NCBI RefSeq assembly: GCF_905220415.1
Contig: NC_059537.1
Coordinates: 4,563,622-4,627,621 of the forward strand
Origin: Colias croceus
Lineage: Eukaryota > Arthropoda > Insecta > Lepidoptera > Pieridae
Direction of reading: 5' to 3'
DNA length: 64,000 nt
Shown here: positions 12,001 to 23,566 of the stretch, piece after piece
How the letters are laid out: every line of letters begins with the position of its first letter
Position numbering within the stretch: the first letter of the stretch is position 1
Notes under the pieces: generated by a model
What the model was told of the DNA's origin: nothing
Databases searched by the model: none
Seen by the model: only the letters and a program-made list of their open reading frames with translations
Made by a program: the position numbers and the translations under genes

Positions 12001-13321
12001 AAGTTATTGTTTTAGAATTAATTATCTCATATAGAATATTACCTAAACAACTAGGTTTCTGCAGAGTATTGATCGTAATAAAGATGTAACTTTTGATACA
12101 GTGATTTTAAACTGTAATAGACGTTTCTCCCATAACTTATGTTGAATGCAATTTAATCGTGTCTGATAATCGTAGGTACTTGAATTTCTACAGCATATAC
12201 CTAGGTAATATTTGTGACTCTTAGTACCTACCTAGCCACCTAGGTACCAAGTTTATGTCTAGTAAGTATAATTTTCTTAAAAAAAATCAATTGACACTAT
12301 TTTTGTAATAATTGCATGCCTTTGTGCCTGTGCTTTGTTTTTTTGTAGGTACGTGATCAAATGAAACATGAAAAAATCTGTTCATTATCCTCTATTCATT
12401 GTCTCAGGTTTGAAGGGCTACGGAATAAGTACTCATCTATTGTTTCGGCCTAATGCGGGTTTTTTTTATAACACTGTGTTTAAAATTTATAAATTGGGAG
12501 TTTCTTACAGTGTTCAAAAGAGAAATGCAGAAGTTTGATAGTCAATTTACCTTCAATTCAATGCTCCTGAAGCCTTGTAATTAATTTGGTTAATTGTTCG
12601 CTATCATGTAAGGGAGTATAAATGCAAATTTACGAGACAAATTAATGAAGGTCTTTCACTGAAGATGAAAGACTGACAATGACTTTATCTATGTATAGTG
12701 ATGATGATCTGGATGTTGGTTCATACTTTCGTTATTTTCTGAAAACATCAATATTTTTATCTATTTAGGTACTGTGATATTACAGATTTTTTAAACTTAT
12801 TAACTGCTGTTAATCTATTTTATAATTCTCAATATCTCGAGACCTATTATTCCATTACTTACCATATCGTAAAGATAGAACAAAGTTATCGAAACGCTCA
12901 TGAACAACAAAATTAATACCATTGAAACAAATTACTCTTAACTTTTAATGACAATTATTGTTTACAATTAATGCATCCCAATAAGGAAAAAACTAGGTAT
13001 CTACCTACATATATATTATTACTTACCCGGAAGCTTCTTACATATAGCAAACAAGGATACATTCAACCCACTGAAGGTCATAATGAAGACCATCAGTACC
13101 CCCCAGTTGGTCAGGAATATCAGCCAGTAAGGACTAGCACCGCAGTAGAGAGACCACGTGAGGATGGCCGTGGCACCCGCTGCCAGGAGCAGCCTTATCA
13201 CCAGCATTGGCACTGGCGACTCTCCTCTTTGCCATGACGATAAATAAAAATCACTCAGCTTCTCATTCGAAAGCACCCACAAATCAGAAACCTTCACACT
13301 CTTCCTGGAACATTTCACCAT
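9063..13321 (-). CDS. R1: rolling stone-like multi-pass membrane protein
   Basis: Four coding exons: 13321-13027, 10799-10683, 9941-9749 and 9276-9063, predicted 272 aa. Intron phases 1, 1, 2 equal those of R2 to R5. The start is the ATG at 13321 (MVKCSRK). Family motifs in order: SDFYLSSWQ (about residues 23-31), FLTNWG (69-74), LPWYISLYWLMYNIAV in exon 2, THGFNS and YYAAGGTD in exon 3, and GNPFIYEILDW in exon 4. Hydrophobic segments suggest six or seven membrane spans. Rolling stone in Drosophila acts at the myoblast membrane; this paralogue's role is unknown. The first intron (2.2 kb) holds no recognised element, the second ends with a (CTT)n tail near 10551, and the third has a degenerate RTE-like stretch. 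The donor at 10682 (GTTGGT) is non-optimal. The tail ends SETV. Confidence 0.88.
9405..9565 (+). repeat. Degenerate RTE-like tail relic
   Basis: 'actagctcgtgcc', then 'atccgctcaataggtttggc' and 'attgagtaacaaaca' resemble the body of the RTE-like tails elsewhere in the window, but much decayed. It lies in the last intron of R1. The call is tentative. Confidence 0.4.
10345..10570 (+). repeat. Putative retroposon 3' end with (CTT)n tail
   Basis: A GC-richer segment ('gactggcactccaacaaggg') is followed by a T-rich stretch, 'gtgttgaataaacttt' with an AATAAA-like signal, and a (cttctt) tail at about 10549-10569. The layout resembles the 3' end of a non-LTR element, but no family is assigned. It lies in the second intron of R1. 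Confidence 0.4.
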
Positions 13322-14620
13322 TGTCACAGCTTTGATAGTCCACTACACTAGACACTTCTATAAAATCATAATGACTCAGTTTACGGCTGAACTAAACATT
13401 TCACAATTCGTAAACATTTGTAATAGGAATGAGCGGATTCCTTATCGATGATATATCTTTTATCACTTGTCAATATATGAAATAGGATAACTTTGGTCTC
13501 GGAAAACTCGCATTGGAGATATTTGTTAACAAAAAATAAAAAAAAATGTCTGTGAATTTAGAACAAAAAAAATTTTTTTTTCTTCCGTAAGTTGCCGTAC
13601 AAATTATAAAGCGCGTGCGTTTCGCGTTCGACTGAGATGGTTGTGCAGTTGTGTCTACCCGGCTGACTTGCGTAAACTACAAACTTTATGTAATCCATTC
13701 TTTCGCACAGCAAAACCTGTGGCAAAACTGCTGTATCGTGATTCAATGCCACGACATGTGAGTGGGTCAGGACAGGGAATACAGGTTTTAGCTATGCAAG
13801 GTTGGATTACTTTTTTGATTAGAACTGGGAGTCGGTGACCCATGTGTAGGTATACCTTAACCTACAAATCCTTAAATTTAGTAATTTGTGACCGTAGATC
13901 CTGATAAATAAATGTTTAGGAAGGTAGGTATTATGAATAATAATAAATCAAACAAAAAATCCACTTACACAATATCGACCGTAGAGTGACAAATTAAGAA
14001 TTTCATTGTAATTATAAGGCATCTCAGCCAGATATTTTATTTAGAAATAATATTGATAAAGCTTATATTACCAAGGCTTTAAAAAACAGACAGTTGACAA
14101 CGAGATCTCAGACGTCCGTCAATGTAAAACCCATGGTAAAACCTCGTATATTTTATCCTGTGATTTTATCTCGTTGAACTAGGTATTAAACCTAAAATGT
14201 ATGCCTCATTTAATAATTAATTATTTTAGAAAACACAATAAAAATCACGTTTGCCTTCGTAGCACTAAATATCTACCTAGGAGCTTGAGAAGTTAGTGCT
14301 CTATTAAGAATTCTGTATTTGAGCTCTAACTCTAGATTACTTATTTAGAAATGAATTTTCATTTGATACCTATGTCGATATATGATAGCTTATGTAGGTA
14401 CACAACACTAATAAAGTTACAAAATGGTTAATGTTTAGACCAGGGCGGTGGGCCAGTAAGGCAGTAAGCATTTTGCATTTCTCTTTCACAACTAACCAAC
14501 TTTCGTAACGTTTGACCACCTTTATCTTGCAATGTGAAAGAGCATGTTTGGTAATCATTACTACCTAGTTAACTCAAACACACATGGAGGAATAAAACAA
14601 TAAATGAGTAACAAATTCAT
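13322..14620. other. R1-R2 spacer with R1 upstream region
   Basis: This is the spacer between the R1 start and the R2 poly(A) signal. GATA-type motifs lie about 125-145 bp upstream of the R1 ATG (CGATAA at 13442-13447 and TGATAA at 13460-13465, both read on -). A GC-richer segment at about 13570-13845 flanks a poly-T run and may be a retroposed sequence. No gene was recognised. Confidence 0.5.
13558..13845 (-). repeat. Unidentified GC-richer segment, possible retroposon
   Basis: Read on the - strand, this segment ends in a run of A ('cggaagaaaaaaaaa'), as retroposons do. It is clearly GC-richer than the spacer around it ('cgaacgcgaaacgcacgcgc'). Two overlapping short ORFs run through it without a known domain. 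No target-site duplication was found by eye, so the call is weak. Confidence 0.3.
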
Positions 14621-14626
14621 TTTATT
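14621..14626 (-). other. Poly(A) signal of R2
   Basis: AATAAA read on -, about 130 nt past the R2 stop codon. Confidence 0.45.
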
Positions 14627-14755
14627 TCGATGCAAAAATAACATTGTATATATTTTGTAAGTCATAAGTTAAGGAAAATATATTATAGATAATACTACAT
14701 TAAATCGATGGGCAAACATGAACAGAATAAAAATCTGTTTTTTTCGAGAACAAAG

Positions 14756-17700
14756 TTACGCAAGCGATTCGTTTCTATTTCTTAGAGCTAGATCTTCATC
14801 GACTTGTACTGCTACGTTTGGTCGCAGGATTTTATTGGCTACAGCTGTTCGAATTGCTGAAATGCCCATTGTAACCAAATGTAAGCTAAATAGGAGAATC
14901 AAAGTGATGAAGATCACCAGACATGCTGTCCCGGGCTTGGTCCAGTCAACCACAGGATATACGTATGGGTTGCCATAACTGGAAATAAAGTCATATATCA
15001 ATTGATTTCTTCAAATGCAACTATGTGTGTTTATAATTATGATGAATTATTGTTTGACCGTGACCTTTAGACGTTAGTGAGTAGTCGGTAACTCGGTAGT
15101 GAGAGAACAATGATTTTCTATAAAAGATAGAAAATTAATGGTTTAATGAATATATATTTTTTCAACTTTACTTACAGTTATTGTTAAATTACCTAAGACA
15201 TGTACTTATATCAGTATTCAGGCCTTTTTAATAATCTAGCCTAATTAGTCTATTTTTAATTGATGTATGAAGGTACGTCTTTACGTAGGTAGTACATATT
15301 CATTTATAAGGTAACAATCACGTTCGTGCATCACGGAACAGATTTACCAATTAATCATCAATTTTAAATGAAGGTCATCTTTATTGTTCTATCTTTTATA
15401 TTGAAGTGTTATTAACGCATTAGGTTCAAAATTACCACGAAGTCAGGTTTCTGATCAAGTGATGCTGCCTTATAGGGTATTATGTTTTTCATTCTATATT
15501 TCTATCTACTCTACTAAAAAAAGGAGGAGCTTCTTAATTCGACTGTATTTTTTGGGTCTGTTTCCACAGCACCTTCGTCTGCGTGAACCGATTTTATATT
15601 TTTTATTTTTAATTGTGCCTGCCGTGTGTTCTATTTAAAAAATGATTTGACGATTTGAAAGCGGTTTAGTTTTAATAAATTTTACTTTATAGATATATTC
15701 ACATTCCATTCTTATGTGTTGAGTGACATCATGATAACTTAAGAAATATTTTTATATAGGTAAGCTAGTATGTATGCATATTTCTTAAGGGCGTGTTTTT
15801 GTGAACTCCTTTTAAGTGGTCTGACTTTAATGAAATCAGGTTGACTAAAGGATAGTTTTGACTTATAATTCGAAAGCTATGTAAAAGAAAAACAAAATTC
15901 CTGATACATTTGGAAAGGGCATAAAATGAAAGTGATTGTCATGGCATATAAAGATTTTGATCCGGGTACGTCAGCGATCAAGGTTTTTTTAAATTTTGTT
16001 ACTGGTGTAAAATTATCGCCTCGTAATTATAATATGATGACTATTGTCTGCAGAATGTAGGTATCCCGTACCGTTGAAATAAAATCGCATGCATTTAATA
16101 TTAACTCGTATCTAAAGGGCAATTAAATATACCTACCTAAACTAAACAATATTAACTTCAGGTGAATTGCAATAAATTTGCAGTTCGAGAGCATATCTAG
16201 TAAAAATGTTTGGATCTACTGAGTCGAAGTCTGTTGAGGACATTGTGTTGTTTAAAAGCCATGTTATTAAATTATGGCATTGGTTTAATGATAATTATTA
16301 TTAGGAATAAACTATTTTAATAAAGTCGATTTCGTTTTACAAATTACATAAGGAGAATCGTAAGCCTTGTGAAATAATAACTAAGAACCTAATGAATTCT
16401 TCCGACATGCACATTGAAGGGGTTTCTACCATATTCTACCATATTATGGTATGTTTTTATTTATTTGTTAAAAATGGATTTTATTTACAATTTACATTAG
16501 AAAAATATTGGAACTAATATCTTCCCATGTCAAAGAGCGTCCTTTTTTTTTCTTCTCAAAAATTTCAACAATTAAGTAAAAGCAAGTTTTCCTTAACAAA
16601 ACTGACAACAACTCACGGATCAGTGCCACCAGCTACGTAATAAATTACGCCAAATATCACATAAATGGCAGCTAATACTAATGGATGTGCCAAGTGTACC
16701 AGCCGAGTGGAGTGGGTCGAGCTGATCAGCAACAGGAACATCACCAACGAGTTGATGCCATGTATCGCGATGTCCAAGCCACGGTTCATTTCTTCTAAGA
16801 AGTTTGCTGTAATCGAAGGGTTATAAATTTTATATAAGGAGATATTATGAGTCATTGATCGTAAATTAGAAATAACTGTGTCATTATACGATAGCTACTA
16901 TTTATTATTATTTAAAAAAAGAGTGTGTGTACTTATGTAGTACGCGTGTACATAATATGTACAAGCGTTAGAAGTTATACTTCTTTGGCGTACGGAAAAA
17001 AAAATACTAGAATATACAACTTGAACATAGTTACATACCACCTAGAACTAACTTCATGCTGTTAGCCTGTTAAATTTAGGTGTCGCACATAGTAAAAATT
17101 CACTTTCATCATTTTTCTCCATCGCGCCAAAAGAAGTGTAAGTTCAATATAGCGATTTTTTAATAATGAATACACATGCCGTGTCACATTTAAGTTAAAA
17201 ATAATTTAATTTTAAAACTTAAAAACGTGAGTTACAAAGTAATACCATGTAGGTAATACGTAGGCCATAAACGTTAGCGGATAGACAGTAGACTGACACA
17301 ATATACAGGGTGTAATCGTTAAGTGTGCACAAGCGATTATTCCGTAACTATTGCAGATACCAAAAAACTTTAAACTGATATCGAAAGTACTTAACCTAAT
17401 GAGTAAAATGGCCATAATAAAATTTTAAAAATAAAACGAGAAATATCCAATAATGTTACATTAAACGCTCCCATACATTATATTTCCCATACATTTTGTA
17501 TTCATAGCAGATTTTCGAAGTGATGTCCTCATTGTGCAATACAATGAGGAGGTCTATTTACAGTTTCTAAATGAACTTCCCTTCAAATTTGCGAAGTAAT
17601 TAAACCAAAAAAAGAAAGAAAAAGCTAAAATCTTTCATATTAAATGTACTAGGTTGATCCAAAAGTAATGATAATTGGGTATTTCCTGTGCACATAAAAA

Positions 17701-19494
17701 GATAAAATAAATGTTTTTTGCTTGCTCATGTATTCACTAAGTAATCACAAAAAAATCATATCAACAGGCCACGTTTCCAATTATTTACATTAATTTGAAT
17801 GTGAACCGTGCGTACCAGAATGTTTCCCGACGAAAAGAAGAAACAACGATTCGACATGTAGAGGGTAAATTTCTAAATTTTTAATGATATCAGGTTAATT
17901 TTTTTCACGTTTTGTGATCATGGACGTTACCCGAGTTCACCATGTTTATGCTGAAACCAAAAAACAATCAATGTCCTTGATGCGAGCTTCCAAAGTGACG
18001 ATGAAGAAATTCAATGTGAAAATCAGTAGGTTAGATTAAAGCGGTAGTTTTTTGGGACGCTGAAGGAATAATTATGGTGGAATATTTTAAAAAGGTAGCC
18101 ACTTTATTGGGCTCTTACTAAACAGACCAAATTAAAAGATTGCGGTAGGTTAGTAAGGAAAAGAGACATGGCAAACTGCGGACCTGAACGCTGTTTCACC
18201 AAGACAACGCACCAGATCACAAAGCGTCAGTTGCGATGGCTGCCATTCAAAAATCGGCATTCCAAATGCTTGAACACCTACCCTATTTTTTAGATCTAGC
18301 TCCTATTTACTTTTACCTCTTTCCTCGGCACAAGAAACACTTTCTTAGCAATAAATTATTATAAGACGACAGCGAAGTGATGGCCGCGTGGAGGGGTTTT
18401 TTGTGGATGAAGTCAAAGTTTTTTTTTTAAGTTTAGGAAAAAAAAATTAAGTATATTTTCTAGTTAGAAGACTATCTAGAGAACTATGTACATAATTATT
18501 ATAACTGTAATGACCTTGTTTAATATTGATTATCATTACTTTTGGATCAACCCATGTACATGGGATATTCGTATCTCATACTAAATGTATGGGAGGGTTT
18601 CAAGTTAATTTTTTAGATATTTCTCGTTTTATTTTTAAAAATTTATTATGGCCATTTTACTCATTAGGTTAAGTACTTTCGATATCAGTTTAAAGTTTTT
18701 TGATATCTGTAATAGTTACGGAATAATCGCCTGTGCACACTTAACGATTACACCCTGTATACCTATGAAAAGTATGAGTATATAATTTAAATAGCATTTA
18801 AAAATAAAATGTAGGTACTTACAATCGTACAGTAGACTCCAATAGAATACTGTGATGAGGAATGCCAATGGTACGGATATATTGTATAGCACCCAGTAAG
18901 TTTTCACATACCACGGCAAACAATATTCAGTGCCTGCAGAAAAATTATAGCAAAATATAAGTATACACCTATGTTCAAGTATTTATTATTTATTTATTTA
19001 TTATTTTCACAGGTTTTGTTTATGGTTAGGAAATCAGTTTACAATGAATATTGATGACTTAAACTTTAATTTTCAGATAGAATTGAATACATAAACAATA
19101 CAAACAAGTATATTTCACTTATTTACAGAATGTATCACTAATTGTAAAGTACCTTGAATAAATTTAAATTGAACTTACTTATTGGTCCATAAAAATAACA
19201 GCGCGCTGAAACCCCCACTGCAAATCCCGTTGACAAGAGCATCAGAAGCAAGCCCCAATGAGTCAAATAAATGAACCAGTAGCCCACTGAAACGGGACTC
19301 AATATATAAAATGTAAGCGACGATATAATGATCCCCAACGCAGTCAAGAACAGTAAGGTCCTCCATATTAGCAAGGGTACCGCAGATCTCGTAGTTTGCC
19401 AAACACTAAGATAAAAGTCCGATGGTTTCTGATGCTCCAATCCTATCATATGGAGTTGACACTCCTCCTTACAGAACTTCTTAATGGCACTCAT
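14756..19494 (-). CDS. R2: rolling stone-like multi-pass membrane protein
   Basis: Coding exons: 19494-19179, 18933-18823, 16806-16617 and 14978-14756, predicted 279 aa, phases 1, 1, 2. The start is ATG 19494 (MSAIKKFCKEEC); the codon at 19500 is GTG, not ATG. Family motifs: PSDFYLSVWQ and YLTHWG in exon 1, LPWYVKTYWVLYNI and FLITVFYW in exon 2, IHGINS and YYVAGGTD in exon 3 (donor GTGAGT), and YGNPYVYPVVDW in exon 4. About six or seven hydrophobic spans are seen. The second intron (16807-18822) is mostly a nested transposon pair. GATA-type motifs lie within 110 bp upstream of the ATG (AGATAA at 19579-19584, CGATAA at 19542-19547, read on -). A role in cell-surface or fusion events is inferred only from the Drosophila relative. 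Confidence 0.9.
17652..18552 (+). mobile_element. Mariner-like element, internally deleted, nested
   Basis: The ends are inverted copies of 'ggttgatccaaaagtaatga' (17652 onward; 18552 backward). At about 900 bp it is shorter than a typical 1.3-kb mariner, so it has lost sequence. It lies wholly inside the larger inverted-repeat element, so it inserted after that element, or was carried with it. A clear TA duplication was not seen at both ends. Confidence 0.82.
17915..18420 (+). pseudogene. Mariner transposase remnant
   Basis: Several mariner catalytic blocks are readable on the + strand but broken by stops and frameshifts: a segment like 'VHHVYAETKKQSM', 'VFWDAEGI' with the first catalytic Asp, and 'FHQDNAPDHK' with the second, then 'LEHLPYFLDLAP' where the third catalytic Asp lies (D34D-type spacing). 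The N-terminal DNA-binding part is largely missing. It cannot encode an active transposase. Confidence 0.82.
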
Positions 19495-19890
19495 TTTCAC
19501 TCTATTGGCTTATGATTACTAAAAAATAACCTAAATAAACGTTATCGTTTTAAACCGATATGATATCTCATGGGTTCGTTATCTATTGAGTCAGGGCTTA
19601 TCGTCGCCAATTTTTTTACTGAGAAGTCCCTCTGCAATCATTTTTTTTAAGTGCACAAATTTCAAATAATTATTCTATACATAAGTTATTGACCTTAATG
19701 TACGATAAGGGTTTTTTATGGTGTTTTATTCTTATAAAACATAGGGGATAGAGAATCATGATAATATGTATATAGAAAATATTTCTAGTGTGTCGGTAAA
19801 TTTCAATATTTTGTTTGTTGAATCCGTGGCTCCCCAATGCACTAACATTTGCAGGGACCAAAAATTAAAATTCAAGTTTTTGTAACATAA
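19495..19890. other. R2-R3 spacer, R2 promoter region
   Basis: A short spacer. GATA-type motifs read on - cluster just upstream of R2 (19542-19603). No ORF or repeat was recognised. Confidence 0.45.
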
Positions 19891-19896
19891 TTTATT
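19891..19896 (-). other. Poly(A) signal of R3
   Basis: AATAAA read on -, about 340 nt past the R3 stop codon. Confidence 0.4.
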
Positions 19897-20234
19897 TATA
19901 AAATTAGTACAAAAATAAAATTCAACTAGTAGTATATGTACAAGTCAGATTCTCCACACAATATACAAAGAACTTAAAGCTTTGTTTATGAGTGAAAAAG
20001 TTTTGAAAAAATGTGTAACAACAAATAAGCGAGTAGTGAATAGTAGGCGCTCAAAAATATAGATAGAAGTAAGTAACTAAGTAAGTACATGTCCTGCTTA
20101 GTTTCTTATGTTTCTGATGTTTCTAATGGGTTTAATTTACTGTGGGATTTACAATGTACTGGCTTATCTTTAGTGGTACATGTTGTACTACACCCTTTCC
20201 TCAGAATAACACTAATAAATTCGATATTATGGAA

Positions 20235-22724
20235 CTAGCTGGCCAAACTAAATCCATTGTCTTTCCTATAACATTTGCCGATAGCGTCCCTCGCTTGCAC
20301 TAGAAGGGCAACCAGGAAGTGGATGATGATGATCAGGATAGCAGAGAACAGCACCGCAAGGACGGCTATGCCGGGCTGGTTCCAGTCGAGCACGGGGTAG
20401 ATGTATGGTAGACCAAATCTGTAAGGAGACATTGTTCTTTGAGACAAAATTGTTGGGGTTCATAAGTTGCTGTCTGTTGTTTCTCGTTGCCTCTTGAGTC
20501 TTGTATTAAACTCTTAGCTATTCAAAGTTATTAATTATAACAGTATAAGTTTATAAGAGTTGAAGTTGACAGAACATCACAATTTTTTGGCTCGTTTGTC
20601 GGTGATTATTGTAATCATGTGATATTACTATCAAGTATTATTCATTTCACACACATTAATTAAAACACATGAATCTAACTGCACTAAGGACTGCAAATAA
20701 CCATAATGGCTGGCTGGACAAATAAAAATAATGATAAAACTCAGTGCTTACTGGTCAACTCCACCAGCAAAGTGGTAGATAAGGCTGAAGAACATGTACA
20801 CCAGTGCAAAGCCGAAGACTTGGTAGAAGTGCAGTATGAACACAGGCTGTCTTGCAATCAGTAGCAATAATACCATAACCACGCTGTTTATGGCGTGGAT
20901 GAAAATATCAAGCACCTCGTTCACCGCAAGCTCTAACTCCGCTGAAGAGGAAGGGGTTAAGTTAATGTATGAAGATAGGTATAATAAGTTGATGCTTTCC
21001 TATGGAATTCAAAAGACGGTTTTTTAATTATATGCAAGTAATAATTTTTTTAAGTAGGTAATGCAATAGTTTAATAATGAGAAACAATATTTTGTTACGT
21101 TTTGTTTTAAATATTCGGAAATTATGTTTTTTTAATTACACTACGTTGCACGTAGGTTGCGGAAAATAATCGACAGGAGTGCCCGCAACAGTACAGACCA
21201 CAGTACAAACACTGCACGGTTTTAGAAGGGTTTAGCATGTTTTAGTCTGCATAAGTTTGATTTAGTATATGCACGCCTATGTGAGTTTTTATATATTAAA
21301 TATAAAAAATTAAAATGTTAGACATACCTGCTTCTTCACTGTCTGCTAGCCCGGCCAAAAATACCCAGTAGAAGATTGTAATAAACAGGGCCAATGGTAG
21401 CGCAATATTGTATAGCACCCAGTATGCTTTCACATACCAGGGCAACCCGAAAGTTCCATCTGTAATTAAATTGTAAGATATCTATTGCAGCACTTCAGAT
21501 AATTCACTATTAAGATAATTCACTATAAAAAACTTTAGTATGTATCTATGAGATTGGTTTCTAAATAAAAAGTTTAACTTTTATGTAGTTTTCCGCCCAC
21601 GTGCTCAACGAAAATTAATAGTTGTCATACATATCATATCCGCCATCTGTTCGGAGTTTTTTAAAGCGCATCATAATGGATCTTCCCAATGAGAATGAGG
21701 ATGTTTCCCCGCGACAATGTCGAGTAGCCTATGTAGTAGTATGTACTGACCTGAAACCTCTCTAGTCTCTTGAAATCTCCATAAAAATCAGACTAGAAGG
21801 AGACTTATGTTAATCTTGTGTTTTTACATACATATGCTTGGTCGTTATAAACGTAAAGATATCTTAGTATCTGAAGATTCGATCTTGTTTTAATATTAGA
21901 GATTGTTTTTTATTACCGATGCCATTGTTTGATATATTTCACAGGCAAATACAGGGTGCACCGTGCAAGGTGATTACTAAGCGATAAGGCCATCCATTGT
22001 GATATATTTTATTGTATTTAAATGTCTCCGAATTTTAATAATCTTTTTAGTACCTATATGCTATTACTTGAGTAATAACAATTGCAATATAAAATGGGCG
22101 CAGTTATCTCGCCTTTTTTGTTTTTCCAATGTCTTAAAATAAATGTAATCGAAATACCTAATCCATATTTTTTCAAATTATAAAGATAAAATTCTTGAAT
22201 ATCTTAATACTTAAACGTCTTAAACATATTTTATCAAAATTAGATTTTAGGTGTACTGAGTGACATAACATTTGAACAAAACTATAGGTATATACCTACG
22301 TTATACATATATCATATTCTTTTTTAAAGTTCGACAGAACTACTGAACTATCGATCAATGAATCTTTGTATCGATCAATTTAATACATTTATATTTGATA
22401 ACAGTACTTACCAATAGGTCCTTTGATATATGTAACTACAGAGATTGCGAATCCAAAGCCAGTAGAGATCATCATCATGACTAGTCCCCAGTGTGTCAAA
22501 TATATGGGCCAATGGGCGCCTTTCCCAGCCTCTACAGTTAGCACTATAGATGCTATCACGATAGCAACAGAACCAAAAAATAAAAGAGCCCTCAAAAGCA
22601 ACAGCGGCACACATGATCGGTTCTTTTGAAAACATCCCAGGTAGAAATCAGACGCATCATCATACTCTAACTTGAACATTTGAGTTTTGAACTGTCGCTT
22701 AAAATATTTCTTGGTGGCACCCAT
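20235..22724 (-). CDS. R3: rolling stone-like multi-pass membrane protein
   Basis: Coding exons: 22724-22412, 21459-21328, 20941-20752 and 20418-20235, predicted 272 aa, phases 1, 1, 2. The start is ATG 22724 (MGATKKYFKRQF), matching R4; an upstream in-frame codon at 22739 is TTG. Motifs: ASDFYLGCFQ, YLTHWG, LPWYVKAYWVLYNI, FITIFYW, FIHAINS, FAGGVD (Val for the usual Thr) and FGLPYIYPVLDW. Exon 1 has the same length as in R4 (313 nt), as does exon 3 (190 nt), and protein similarity is highest to R4, so these two look like the most recent duplicates. Hydrophobic spans suggest an integral plasma-membrane or endomembrane protein. Two TGATAA motifs lie about 100 bp upstream (22820-22825 and 22832-22837). 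It is the most compact member at 2.5 kb. Confidence 0.92.
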
Positions 22725-23002
22725 TTGCGCAAAAATCAATATTATTACGAGCGGAATTCACATGTATACTGCACGCTGGATTTGTGTGCGTACCTGTAGT
22801 GAGATACAGCTGTTCGCACTGATAAGATTTGTGATAAAGTTATATTACGTGTCGTACACCGATGTAATTTGAGAATAGAGCGCTAGTGAGATTGTGGTTC
22901 CGTTTATTTACATGTTTTATATCCGTGTATATTTTTGGGCAGATGTAAAAATTTTTTTTCCATCAAAATATTTAAGAAATAATTTATTATTGAATTATTC
23001 GT

Positions 23003-23566
23003 TTAGCAACTAGTGATGCAACGAATACTACTTTTACGAATACGAATACGAATACGAATACGAATACGAATATCAAACCTACTATTCGGCGAATACAAAT
23101 ACGAATACGAATATCTAGCATTGGTAATAAAAGACTTATTTATTTAATGAATGTTTACTCTTCTAATAATAAAAATGTACAATAGGCAAATTTTTATTTA
23201 AAAAACATAAAATTCGTAGATTTTCTGGTTTTAGGCGATTTTTTTTCAGTCTGGATGTTTCCAGGCGTTGAAAAAAGTCTTTCCGAAGCGACTGTACATG
23301 GCTTCAGAGAAAAATATTGTTGGGCGAGTTTTTTCTGACTTGGAAAATGGACATCTTCTCGCCAAAAGGCCAGTGGATCAGCAGTCTCTGAACACGTCAT
23401 ATTTTTTCGCGCGATTTTTAAATTTATACCTAGTAAATAGAGTTGCGTAAAAAAATATTCGTTTTTAAAAATTCGTATATTCGCCGAATACGAATATTCG
23501 GTAAATGTCTACTATTCGGCGAATACGAATATTCGTATTCGTATTCGTTGCATCACTATTAGCAAC
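23003..23566. mobile_element. hAT-derived short element with 8-bp target duplication
   Basis: The element spans 23011-23558. It starts TAGTGATGCAACGAATAC and ends with the inverse, and is flanked by a perfect 8-bp direct repeat TTAGCAAC (23003-23010 and 23559-23566), as hAT transposition makes. Both ends carry runs of the 6-mer GAATAC. Inside, on -, is a remnant of a hAT transposase C-terminus. It lies in the R3-R4 spacer. Confidence 0.9.
23194..23400 (-). pseudogene. hAT transposase C-terminal fragment
   Basis: A short ORF reads DPLAFW, then KLAQQYFSLKP, ASERLFSTPG and IQTEKKS. This is the pattern of the hAT C-terminal dimerisation domain (usually W...L...A...L..P.TS..SERLFS.AG). About 60 residues remain and the catalytic region is gone, so the fragment is a leftover inside a non-autonomous element. 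Confidence 0.82.

Larger units (their letters stand above)
17306..18757. mobile_element. DNA transposon with ~143-bp inverted repeats and TA duplication
   Basis: Left arm 17306-17448 and right arm 18615-18757 are inverted copies with only a handful of mismatches. Both ends begin CAGGGTGTAATCG and are flanked by TA (17304-17305 and 18758-18759), the target duplication of Tc1/mariner-type elements. Between the arms are a short unique stretch and a nested mariner relic at 17652-18552. It sits in intron 2 of R2. Confidence 0.85.

Noticed and set aside
17212..17415. - strand ORF of 67 aa at the left arm of the inverted-repeat element
   Set aside because: It lies mostly within the terminal inverted repeat and has no domain; its mirror in the right arm gives similar chance ORFs.
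21955..21985. CAGGGTGCACCG sequence as another MITE end
   Set aside because: No matching inverted end with TA was found within a few kilobases, so it is left as an isolated end.
22389..22739. R3 start at 22739 (MIFAQM...)
   Set aside because: The codon at 22739 is TTG; the ATG at 22724 gives MGATKKYF, matching MGAVKKYF of R4.
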